A DNA stretch of 7,664 nt from Flemingiibacterium sp045632605 (GTDB lineage Bacteria > Bacillota > Clostridia > Oscillospirales > CAG-272): positions 1-7,664 of the forward strand of contig JAZQXA010000143.1 in assembly GCA_045632605.1 (NCBI GenBank), in the 5' to 3' direction. Under the pieces are notes generated by a model. It ran no database searches and was not told the origin of the DNA. It saw only the letters and a list, made by a program, of their open reading frames with translations. Below are positions 1-6,014 of this stretch, in pieces (the first letter of the stretch is position 1; the number at the start of each line of letters is the position of its first letter). The position numbers and the translations under genes were made by a program.

Positions 1-1
1 C

Positions 2-130
2 TGGTGGAAATGGGATGAAACGCAGTACCGTCCGCAATATAATAACGACCCGGCCGGCGACAAAGGCTTTACCATCCAGGGTAAGCCAGCCGAAAATGTC
101 ATGCGTAAATGGACAAAAATGAAGAAATAA
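2..130 (+). CDS. C-terminal end of a probable TIM-barrel glycoside hydrolase (GH113 / GTA-TIM-like), 5' partial
   Basis: An open frame enters from the left edge and ends at the TAA at 128-130, giving 42 residues. The tail begins WWKWD and contains an acidic DPAGDKGFT stretch, then a GKPAENVMRKW segment. An aromatic WxW followed by a Gly-Lys-Pro-Ala-Glu helix is, from memory, the usual end of GTA-TIM-like and GH113 (beta-mannanase type) barrels, where the Trp lies near the sugar site and the last helix closes the barrel. The catalytic acids would be upstream and cannot be seen. The gene converges on the hydrogenase operon and is unlikely to belong to it functionally. The reading frame and stop are clear; the family call rests on a short tail and is tentative. 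Confidence 0.5.
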   Translation, partial: WWKWDETQYRPQYNNDPAGDKGFTIQGKPAENVMRKWTKMKK

Positions 131-224
131 TAATTCCTTCACCTATACACAAAACTTCATCTCTATCCCCACACAAAAATCAAATTTCTCCCGAGATCCG
201 AGCATTATGAGAGAGGAGAGTGAA

Positions 225-247
225 TTTTTGCCCCCGCGGGGCAAAAA
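225..247. repeat. Short perfect hairpin with GC core
   Basis: A 10-bp perfect inverted repeat (TTTTTGCCCC / GGGGCAAAAA) surrounds a 3-nt loop. The T-run precedes the stem and the A-run follows it on both strands, so by itself it is not laid out as an intrinsic terminator. It is the first of four stem-loops in the convergent intergenic region. Confidence 0.7.
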
Positions 248-248
248 G

Positions 249-292
249 AGAGAGGAGAGGACTTTTGGCTCCGGAAAAGTCATCTCCTCTCT
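249..292. repeat. Long imperfect hairpin (18-bp stem, one mismatch)
   Basis: Arms 249-266 and 275-292 pair over 18 positions with a single G/A mismatch (259 against 282) around the 8-nt loop GGCTCCGG. The purine-rich left arm contains GAGAGAGGAGAG at 248-259. The same 12-mer occurs at 209-220, so the right arm has two possible partners. Such length and symmetry suggest a structured 3' UTR element or a small dispersed intergenic repeat, not coding sequence. Confidence 0.65.
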
Positions 293-293
293 T

Positions 294-314
294 GCCATTG
301 CCAAGGGCAATGGC
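294..314. repeat. Perfect 9-bp hairpin
   Basis: GCCATTGCC (294-302) and GGCAATGGC (306-314) form a perfect 9-bp stem with a 3-nt AAG loop. It lies 1 nt after the longer hairpin and directly abuts the terminator palindrome starting at 315. For a transcript reading out of hydA it would form just after the terminator. Confidence 0.65.
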
Positions 315-352
315 GAAAAACAAGACACCCCATATGGGGTGTCTTGTTTTTC
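315..352. terminator. Bidirectional Rho-independent terminator between convergent genes
   Basis: This is a perfect 38-nt palindrome. An A5 run, a CAAGACACCCC stem and an ATAT centre lead to the mirror stem and a T5 run. Both strands therefore present a GC-rich stem followed by U residues. It lies 16 bp beyond the hydA stop codon (369-371) and about 185 bp beyond the stop of the plus-strand gene, so it most likely ends the hydrogenase operon transcript and backs up termination of the converging one. Confidence 0.9.
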
Positions 353-368
353 ATAAATCAACCGTCAA

Positions 369-2111
369 TTAAAGACCGCGCTTTACATAGGTTGTGTGAA
401 GAATCTCGTGAGCCTTGTGGCTGCCGGGCTCGCCGAAGAACTCGTCATAGAGAGCCTTAACAGCGGAGTTCTCGTGGGACTTTCTGCGGTCCATAGCGGA
501 GTCTGCCTTGTAGAGAACGCTTGCACGGAGTGCGCGGAGATCATACTCTGCACGCTCTGCCGCAGTGTGGAGAGGCTGACCGCCACCGTTTACACAGCCG
601 CCGGGGCAAGCCATGATTTCGATAAAGTCTACCTTCTCCTCGCCGTTCTGAACCTTGGTGAGAAGCTCCTTAGCGTTCTTTGTACCCGAAGCAACAGCAA
701 CCTTGATTTCAACGTCGCCGAGCTTGTAGGTAGCACGCTTGATGGGAGCAGTACCGCGTACATCGTCAAATTCGAGCTTTTCAAGCTTCTTGCCGAGAAC
801 AACCTCAGCCGCAGTACGGAGAGCAGCCTCCATAACACCGCCGGTTGCACCGAAGATTGCGCCTGCACCGGAACCGATGTCAAACGGCTGATCAAACTTC
901 TCGTCAGCAAGCTTGTTGAACTGGATGCCAGCCTTCTCGATCATACGAGCGAGCTCGCGGGTTGTGATAGCAACGTCTACATCGTAGATGCCCTCGCCTG
1001 CTGCAGACTGACCGTCACGGCGAACCTCAAACTTCTTCGCAGTACAAGGAATGCACGATACGAAGAAAATGTCCTTGGGATCAATGCCGTGCTTCTGAGC
1101 ATAGAATGTCTTATAGAGTGCACCGAACATCTGCTGAGGCGACTTGCAGCTCGAGAGATTTTCGGTCATATCCGGGAAGTAGTGCTCGCAGTACTTAACC
1201 CATCCGGGCGAGCAGGAGGTGATAAGCGGAAGCTTACCGCCGTTCTGGAATCTTTCAAGGAATTCGTGAGCCTCTTCCATAATGGTAAGGTCAGCAGTAA
1301 GATTCATGTCGTATACGCCGTCGAAGCCAAGACGCTTCATAGCTGCAACCATCTTGCCCTCAACATCAGTACCCGGCTCATTGCCGAAGCACTCACCGAT
1401 TGTTGCACGAACAGACGGTGCTGCACAGATTGCAACGTGCTTTGTCGGGTCTGCGATAGCATCGAGAACCTTCTGAGTGTCATCCTTTTCGTAGAGTGCA
1501 CCAACGGGGCAAGCTACAATACACTGACCGCAGGATACACAGGGAGTATCAGCGAGAGTAACCTCGTAAGGATGTCCGATGTGAGTATCAAAACCACGGT
1601 CGTTTGCACCGATTACGCCGATGCCCTGCATATTCTTACAAGCAGCTACACAGCGGCGGCAAAGGATACACTTGTTGTTATCACGAACGAGGAATGCTGT
1701 CGAGGTGTCAAGCGGATAGTGTACGCTTTCGCCCTCAAAGTAACCTGCATCGCAGCCATACTCGTTTGCGAGAGTCTGAAGCTCACAAGAGGTGGAACGC
1801 GGGCAGGACAGACACTTCTTTTCGTGGTTAGAGAGAACCAGCTCGAGGTTGGTCTTTCTTGCAGCGAGAACCTTGGGAGTGTTGGTGAAAATCTCCATGC
1901 CGTCGTTTACGGGGTATACGCAAGCGGTAACAAGTCCGCGTGCGCCGGTTACCTCAACGAGGCAAAGACGGCAAGCACCGATTTCGTTAATATCTTTGAG
2001 ATAGCAGAGAGTGGGAATTTCAATTCCTGCATACTTGGCAGCCTCGAGAACAGTGGAGTTCGCGGGAACTTCGTATGCTCTGCCGTTGATTTTTACATTT
2101 ACCATATCCAT
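369..2111 (-). CDS. hydA: [FeFe]-hydrogenase catalytic subunit HydA (multi-subunit NAD(P)H-linked type)
   Basis: This 580-residue subunit reduces protons to H2 (or the reverse) at an H-cluster in the cytoplasm. Domains in order: a plant-type [2Fe-2S] domain (Cys36, 47, 50, 64); a His-Cys3 [4Fe-4S] site (His96, Cys100, 103, 109); a two-cluster ferredoxin domain (Cys148, 151, 154, 158 and Cys191, 194, 197, 201); then the H-domain. The H-domain loops are L1 TSCSPGW (298-304), L2 IPCTAKKFE (354-362) and L3 EIMACPGGCVNGGGQP (498-513). Length and layout match HndD/HydA subunits that lack the extra C-terminal [2Fe-2S] domain of Thermotoga HydA. L1 has Ser301 where monomeric enzymes have a second Cys, and L2 has Ile354 in place of the usual Met. 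The first ATG is preferred because AAGGAG lies 13 nt upstream; a second ATG is at codon 3. It is the last gene of the operon, 23 bp after hydB. Confidence 0.97.
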   Translation of the reverse strand: MDMVNVKINGRAYEVPANSTVLEAAKYAGIEIPTLCYLKDINEIGACRLCLVEVTGARGLVTACVYPVNDGMEIFTNTPKVLAARKTNLELVLSNHEKKCLSCPRSTSCELQTLANEYGCDAGYFEGESVHYPLDTSTAFLVRDNNKCILCRRCVAACKNMQGIGVIGANDRGFDTHIGHPYEVTLADTPCVSCGQCIVACPVGALYEKDDTQKVLDAIADPTKHVAICAAPSVRATIGECFGNEPGTDVEGKMVAAMKRLGFDGVYDMNLTADLTIMEEAHEFLERFQNGGKLPLITSCSPGWVKYCEHYFPDMTENLSSCKSPQQMFGALYKTFYAQKHGIDPKDIFFVSCIPCTAKKFEVRRDGQSAAGEGIYDVDVAITTRELARMIEKAGIQFNKLADEKFDQPFDIGSGAGAIFGATGGVMEAALRTAAEVVLGKKLEKLEFDDVRGTAPIKRATYKLGDVEIKVAVASGTKNAKELLTKVQNGEEKVDFIEIMACPGGCVNGGGQPLHTAAERAEYDLRALRASVLYKADSAMDRRKSHENSAVKALYDEFFGEPGSHKAHEILHTTYVKRGL

Positions 2112-2134
2112 TGTAAATTACGTGCTCCTTTCTA

Positions 2135-3931
2135 TTACTGCTTGCTGATTGCGCCGAACTTACACTTTTCGATACAAGCGCCGCACTTAAGACACTTATC
2201 ATTGTCAATAACGTGAGGCTGCTTAAGAGTACCGCTGATAGCTCCTGCCGGGCAAACACGGGAGCAGAGAGTACAACCCTTACACTTATCTGCATCGATA
2301 ACGTAAGAGAGAAGCTTCTTACATACGCCTGCAGGACACTTCTTGTCAACAACGTGAGCTACATACTCATCGCGGAAGTAACGGAGTGTCGAAAGAACAG
2401 GGTTAGGAGCAGTCTGACCGAGACCGCAGAGAGATGCGGACTTGATGTAGTTAGAAAGCTCTTCAATACGGTCGATATCCTCAAGAGTTCCGCGACCGTC
2501 GGTAATCTTTTCGAGAAGCTCGAGAAGACGCTTTGTACCGATACGGCAGGGTGCGCACTTACCGCAGGATTCGTCGTATGTAAATTCGAGGAAGAATTTC
2601 GCAATGTCAACCATACAGTTGTCTTCGTCCATAACGATAAGTCCGCCCGAACCCATCATCGAACCGATAGCGATAAGGTTATCGTAGTCGATAGGAGTAT
2701 CAATGAGCGAAGCAGGGATACATCCACCGGAAGGACCGCCGGTCTGTGCAGCCTTGAACTTCTTGCCGTTCGGAACGCCGCCGCCGATTTCTTCAACAAC
2801 TTCGCGAAGTGTAGTACCCATCGGAATTTCAACAAGACCGGTATTTGTGATCTTGCCGCCGAGTGCGAATACCTTAGTACCCTTCGACTTTTCTGTACCC
2901 ATGGAAGCAAACCATTCGGGACCGTTCAGGATGATCTGAGCGATGTTTGCATAGGTTTCAACATTATTAATAATGGTAGGCTGACCGTAAAGGCCCTTAA
3001 CTGCAGGGAACGGAGGACGGGGACGGGGCTCACCGCGGTTACCCTCGATAGAGGTAAGAAGTGCGGTTTCCTCGCCGCAAACGAATGCGCCTGCGCCAAG
3101 ACGGATTGTGATATCGAAGTTAAATCCGGTACCGAAAATATCCTTACCGAGCAGACCGTATTCACGAGCCTGATTGATAGCGATAGTCAGACGCTTAACT
3201 GCGATCGGGTACTCTGCACGAACGTAAACATAACCTTCGTCAGCACCGATAGCGTAACCTGCGATAGCCATTGCCTCAATAAGAGCATGGGGGTCACCCT
3301 CGAGAACAGAACGGTCCATGAATGCGCCGGGGTCGCCCTCGTCGGCATTACATACAACATACTTCTTGTCGGAAACGGAAGCCTTTGCAAAAGCCCACTT
3401 ACGGCCGGTCGGGAATCCGCCGCCGCCGCGTCCGCGGAGTCCGGAATCAAGAATTGTCTTGATTACATCGTCGGGAGTCATTTCGGTAAGTACCTTCTGA
3501 AGTGCAAAGTAACCGTCCATGGCGATATACTCATCGATGTTTTCGGGATTGATTACACCGCAGTTACGGAGCGCAACGCGCTTCTGCTTCTTGTAGAACT
3601 GAGTATCGTTAAGGGACGAATGAACATCCTTAACTTCAGCATCGCCGGTGTCATTGTAAACAAGACGGTCAACAATACGACCCTTGAGAAGGTGCTCCTC
3701 AACAATTTCGGGAATATCCTTCGCTTCAACTCTCGAATAGAAGGTTCCCTCGGGATATACGATCATGATCGGACCGAGTGCGCAAAGACCGAAGCATCCG
3801 GTCATAACTATCTTGACTTCCTCGTCAAGACCCTTTGCTTTCAGCTCTTCAGCGAGCTTGTCACGGAGTGCAACAGAACCGGAAGATGTACAGCCGGTAC
3901 CGCCGCAAATCAGTACATGAGAACGAATCAT
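2135..3931 (-). CDS. hydB: Hydrogenase flavin/NADH subunit HydB (NuoF-like)
   Basis: This 598-residue electron-input subunit binds FMN and NAD(H) and passes electrons between the pyridine nucleotide, ferredoxin and HydA. An N-terminal thioredoxin-fold [2Fe-2S] domain has Cys9, 14, 46 and 50. The NuoF core follows, with the glycine-rich GLRGRGGGGFPTGRKW (164-179), CNADEGDPGAF (194-204) and the GAGAFVCGEETAL nucleotide/flavin region (279-291). Next is the SLBB-like segment and the N3-type [4Fe-4S] site (Cys456, 459, 462, 502). The C-terminal two-cluster ferredoxin domain has Cys550, 553, 556, 560 and Cys580, 583, 586, 590. His526, Cys532 and Cys537 in the linker may form a further metal site. 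This architecture is that of HydB/HndC of NAD(P)-linked, often electron-bifurcating, [FeFe]-hydrogenases. The sequence alone does not decide NADH versus NADPH, nor bifurcation. Confidence 0.96.
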   Translation of the reverse strand: MIRSHVLICGGTGCTSSGSVALRDKLAEELKAKGLDEEVKIVMTGCFGLCALGPIMIVYPEGTFYSRVEAKDIPEIVEEHLLKGRIVDRLVYNDTGDAEVKDVHSSLNDTQFYKKQKRVALRNCGVINPENIDEYIAMDGYFALQKVLTEMTPDDVIKTILDSGLRGRGGGGFPTGRKWAFAKASVSDKKYVVCNADEGDPGAFMDRSVLEGDPHALIEAMAIAGYAIGADEGYVYVRAEYPIAVKRLTIAINQAREYGLLGKDIFGTGFNFDITIRLGAGAFVCGEETALLTSIEGNRGEPRPRPPFPAVKGLYGQPTIINNVETYANIAQIILNGPEWFASMGTEKSKGTKVFALGGKITNTGLVEIPMGTTLREVVEEIGGGVPNGKKFKAAQTGGPSGGCIPASLIDTPIDYDNLIAIGSMMGSGGLIVMDEDNCMVDIAKFFLEFTYDESCGKCAPCRIGTKRLLELLEKITDGRGTLEDIDRIEELSNYIKSASLCGLGQTAPNPVLSTLRYFRDEYVAHVVDKKCPAGVCKKLLSYVIDADKCKGCTLCSRVCPAGAISGTLKQPHVIDNDKCLKCGACIEKCKFGAISKQ

Positions 3932-3942
3932 AAGTGTTTTTT

Positions 3943-3948
3943 CCTCCT
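3943..3948 (-). promoter_or_regulatory. Ribosome binding site of hydB
   Basis: The minus strand reads AGGAGG, a perfect Shine-Dalgarno core, 11 nt before the ATG at 3929-3931. It lies in the 19-bp gap after the stop of the small ferredoxin-like gene and fixes the hydB start. Confidence 0.85.
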
Positions 3949-3950
3949 AA

Positions 3951-4322
3951 TTATTTCGCAGCCGCGCCGATTGTATACTCGGTTACGACCTTGCCGCCCT
4001 TAATGTGCTTTTCGATAACTTCTTTAGCACGCTCTGCGGTCATCTTAACGTAAGTAACCTTTTCAGCGTCCTTTGTGTAAACCTCAACAACGGGCTCATA
4101 CTGGCAGATGCCGATGCATCCGGTCTGGGTTACGATAACATCATCGCCGAGACCTGCCTCGCCGATTCCCTCAACGAATGCGTTGAGTACGGGACGTGCG
4201 CCTGCTGCGATACCGCAGGTAGCCATACCTACAACGATTCTGGTTTCGCCGCTGGAGGTACGCAGAGCAACCTTGTCCTGCATTTTAGCCTTTATAGCCT
4301 TCAGCTCTTCAAGTGACTTCAT
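3951..4322 (-). CDS. Small thioredoxin-fold [2Fe-2S] ferredoxin-like protein, three cysteines
   Basis: This 123-residue protein belongs to the thioredoxin-like ferredoxin group (NuoE C-terminal half / HydC-like). It begins with a short helical segment (1-25), followed by a beta strand running into ATCGIAAGA (Cys36) and a TGCIGICQ loop (Cys69, Cys73). The C-terminal pair Cys-x3-Cys is standard, but the first pair is reduced to one Cys: the position four or five residues on is Gly/Ala. HydB's own N-terminal domain has all four (Cys9, 14, 46, 50). The protein may therefore bind a cluster with a non-Cys ligand, share one, or act structurally. It sits directly upstream of hydB (19 bp), where HydC would be expected, but lacks the helical N-terminal domain of true NuoE (about 160 residues). 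The start is supported by GAAAGGA 8 nt upstream. Confidence 0.9.
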   Translation of the reverse strand: MKSLEELKAIKAKMQDKVALRTSSGETRIVVGMATCGIAAGARPVLNAFVEGIGEAGLGDDVIVTQTGCIGICQYEPVVEVYTKDAEKVTYVKMTAERAKEVIEKHIKGGKVVTEYTIGAAAK

Positions 4323-4366
4323 GGTGATTATCCTTTCTGTATTTGAATTTTTAATTTTTAACAGTA

Positions 4367-4921
4367 TTATTTGTCCGCTTCCTCATATTGCTCGCGGAGA
4401 TTTCCGTCAATCCACATAAGAATTTCCGGTTCATTCAGCGGAATGTCTTCCCCAAGCACCTCGCGAAGCTCACTGCATGAGAGTGACACTTCTCCGCCCT
4501 CCATAATGTGACGGTAGGTGAAATTGATATCGGGAGAACCTTGAATCAAGGTTTTCACTGTTTCGACCATATCACCTAACGGAATAAAATCAATGTGATG
4601 ACGTCCGAACCTTGCGGCGGTCGTCGTTCCGTGATCGGTGTGCTCTGATTCATGCTTTGAGGTTATCGTGACATTGCCGCCCGTCATTTCGGCAAGCATT
4701 GTAAGAAACGGTATTCCGAGTCCGACCTTTCTTGTCTTTCTCGTTGTGAAAAACGGATTCATAAGCTTGTCTACCTGCTCTTGCTTCATACCGCATCCAT
4801 TATCGGTTACGCTGAAATCAAGCCACTCTCCGTCCTCGCGAAGAGTTATTTCAATCTCCGTGGCTCCGGCTCTGACCGAGTTCATCGTGATATCAAGAAC
4901 ATAAAGTGAAAGCTCGTCCAT
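4367..4921 (-). CDS. Stand-alone GHKL (histidine-kinase-type) ATPase protein
   Basis: This 184-residue protein has the Bergerat ATP-binding fold of sensor kinases. The N-box is around ITMNSVRAG (Asn14), the G1 box is DNGCGM (40-45), an F-box-like NPFFTTR follows (55-61), and the G2 box is GLGIPFL (67-73). No sensor, membrane segment or dimerisation/phosphoacceptor His domain precedes it: the fold starts at residue 1. The last 75 residues or so do not match a part I recognise. It could be a kinase acting on a partner protein, as RsbW/SpoIIAB do, or a non-catalytic ATP-binding regulator. Such genes are known beside [FeFe]-hydrogenase operons in Clostridia, without an established role. The start is set by AAGGAG 6 nt upstream, which overlaps the stop codon of the PHP gene. 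Confidence 0.92.
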   Translation of the reverse strand: MDELSLYVLDITMNSVRAGATEIEITLREDGEWLDFSVTDNGCGMKQEQVDKLMNPFFTTRKTRKVGLGIPFLTMLAEMTGGNVTITSKHESEHTDHGTTTAARFGRHHIDFIPLGDMVETVKTLIQGSPDINFTYRHIMEGGEVSLSCSELREVLGEDIPLNEPEILMWIDGNLREQYEEADK

Positions 4922-4927
4922 GTTTTT

Positions 4928-4933
4928 CTCCTT
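4928..4933 (-). promoter_or_regulatory. Ribosome binding site overlapping the preceding stop codon
   Basis: AAGGAG on the minus strand lies 6 nt before the ATPase start and shares its first base with the TAA of the PHP gene (4933-4935). This indicates translational coupling of the two genes and leaves no room for another gene between them. Confidence 0.75.
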
Positions 4934-5679
4934 TAATTATTAAGTCCGAGTAAGAAGTCGATAAGTCTGTTTCGCACAAGTGCGGATGAATAAGGCTCAT
5001 CGTCAATCTCAATAGCAAAGCCTTGCTCGGATATATCCGTGAGATAATGTGCATCCGACGACTGAACATGAACAAGTCCGCGTTCGGTTATTATCGGATA
5101 TTTTGCGCGGGATTCTTCGAGCGACGCTAAATCGTTAAGCTCATAAGCGGTAAATCTCGGTTCAGGCGGAAAATCGCCAAGCATCGAAATAATGCCGTTT
5201 GCGCTTCTGTCGATATGCGCCGGGAAGCATACCCCATCGCGTTTTATCACCTCTCGGTGTGCTTCGTCGAGCGAAATGTTAACCGCATTGATAAGAAGGA
5301 TTTCCTCCTCACCGCATATTTCATCATTTTCGTCGATAAGAAGCTGTTTTCCGAAAATCTCGGGTTTGTTCTTAATCGGGAATCTGCGGCTCTCGACAAA
5401 TTCATCGAAATCCATCGCCGATTCAAGATTACGGAACAAACACACTGCATGAACATCTTCTGCGGTAGTAAGCTCCATACCCGCGATCGGAATAAGTCCG
5501 TAACCTTTTGCTATTTTGAAAAAAGCCGGACAGTTTTTTGAAGAATTGTGGTCAGTGAGCGCAACTATCTGAAGACCGTTTAGCACAGCCATTCCGGCGA
5601 TATTTCCCGGAGTCATGTCATCGTCACCGCAAGGTGAAAGACACGAGTGAATGTGCAGGTCACAGAGATAGCGGCTCAT
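4933..5679 (-). CDS. PHP-domain metal-dependent phosphoesterase
   Basis: This 248-residue protein has the full metal-ligand set of the PHP (polymerase and histidinol phosphatase) superfamily: DLHIHS (7-12), TDHN (42-45), Glu69 in GMELTT, His77, PAHID (153-157) and SSDAHY (207-212). These would bind a trinuclear metal centre that hydrolyses phosphoesters. It most resembles the small stand-alone PHP proteins (YciV/TrpH group, some of which act on 3',5'-bisphosphate nucleotides or RNA ends), but the substrate cannot be read from the sequence. Its ATG overlaps the TGA of the upstream DRTGG gene by 4 bp (ATGA), so the two are translationally coupled and probably act together. It is cytoplasmic, with no signal peptide. 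An intact active site argues for an enzyme, possibly one that makes or removes a nucleotide signal; that role is inferred. Confidence 0.92.
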   Translation of the reverse strand: MSRYLCDLHIHSCLSPCGDDDMTPGNIAGMAVLNGLQIVALTDHNSSKNCPAFFKIAKGYGLIPIAGMELTTAEDVHAVCLFRNLESAMDFDEFVESRRFPIKNKPEIFGKQLLIDENDEICGEEEILLINAVNISLDEAHREVIKRDGVCFPAHIDRSANGIISMLGDFPPEPRFTAYELNDLASLEESRAKYPIITERGLVHVQSSDAHYLTDISEQGFAIEIDDEPYSSALVRNRLIDFLLGLNN

Positions 5680-6014
5680 GCTTTATTCTCCATTGAAAAT
5701 TTATGCAAAATCACACACAGCTCATAAGCAGACATGGGAGAAATGAGCACGGTAATGCCGTTTGTGTTAGCGGCTTCGATAGCTTCAACAGGAAGCTCCA
5801 CATCTTCTGCAAGTATGATGGCCGCTGCTTCCGTAAGGCTTGCAACAGCAACTGTGTTTGTGTTAGGCATAATGGTGATCCAGAGGTTATCGGCTTCAAC
5901 ATGACTCATCGCACGGCTGAGAAGGTCACCGACATAAACGCCGTTCCATTCTTTATCCGTGTCACCGCAGACAAGCCTTGATTCGGTTACTGCGATTATA
6001 TCATTTACCGTCAT
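5676..6014 (-). CDS. DRTGG-domain protein
   Basis: This 112-residue protein is essentially one DRTGG-type domain. It opens with VNDIIAV and the VCGDTD loop, then has the segment GVYVGDLLSRAMSHV (25-39), a hydrophobic NLWITIM strand (43-49), a TNTVAVASLTEAAAIIL region (52-68) and an ITVLISPMSAYEL tail (87-99). DRTGG domains occur as ligand-binding or regulatory modules next to CBS domains and in phosphotransacetylase-type proteins; no catalytic residues are known. Its start lies 14 bp inside the end of the preceding H-cluster protein gene, with GGAGG (6024-6028) 9 nt upstream. Its stop overlaps the start of the PHP gene. This tight coupling suggests that the three are made in fixed ratio. The ligand is unknown. 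Confidence 0.88.
   Translation of the reverse strand: MTVNDIIAVTESRLVCGDTDKEWNGVYVGDLLSRAMSHVEADNLWITIMPNTNTVAVASLTEAAAIILAEDVELPVEAIEAANTNGITVLISPMSAYELCVILHKFSMENKA

Noticed and set aside
143..361. A 72-codon minus-strand open frame in the intergenic region.
   Set aside because: It runs through all four hairpins and the terminator palindrome, and its predicted peptide only reflects those repeats. No clear ribosome site or family resemblance.
396..4003. Two very long plus-strand open frames (396-2216 and 2213-4003) opposite hydA and hydB.
   Set aside because: They mirror the two real genes. Their translations are Cys- and Ser-rich with no recognisable domain. The minus-strand frames have complete domains, ribosome sites and expected lengths. 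Codon bias of the real genes keeps the opposite frame free of stops.
4323..4366. AT-rich 44-bp gap before the ferredoxin-like gene as a possible internal promoter.
   Set aside because: It is the widest gap in the operon, but no convincing -35/-10 pair could be placed. A weak internal promoter cannot be excluded.
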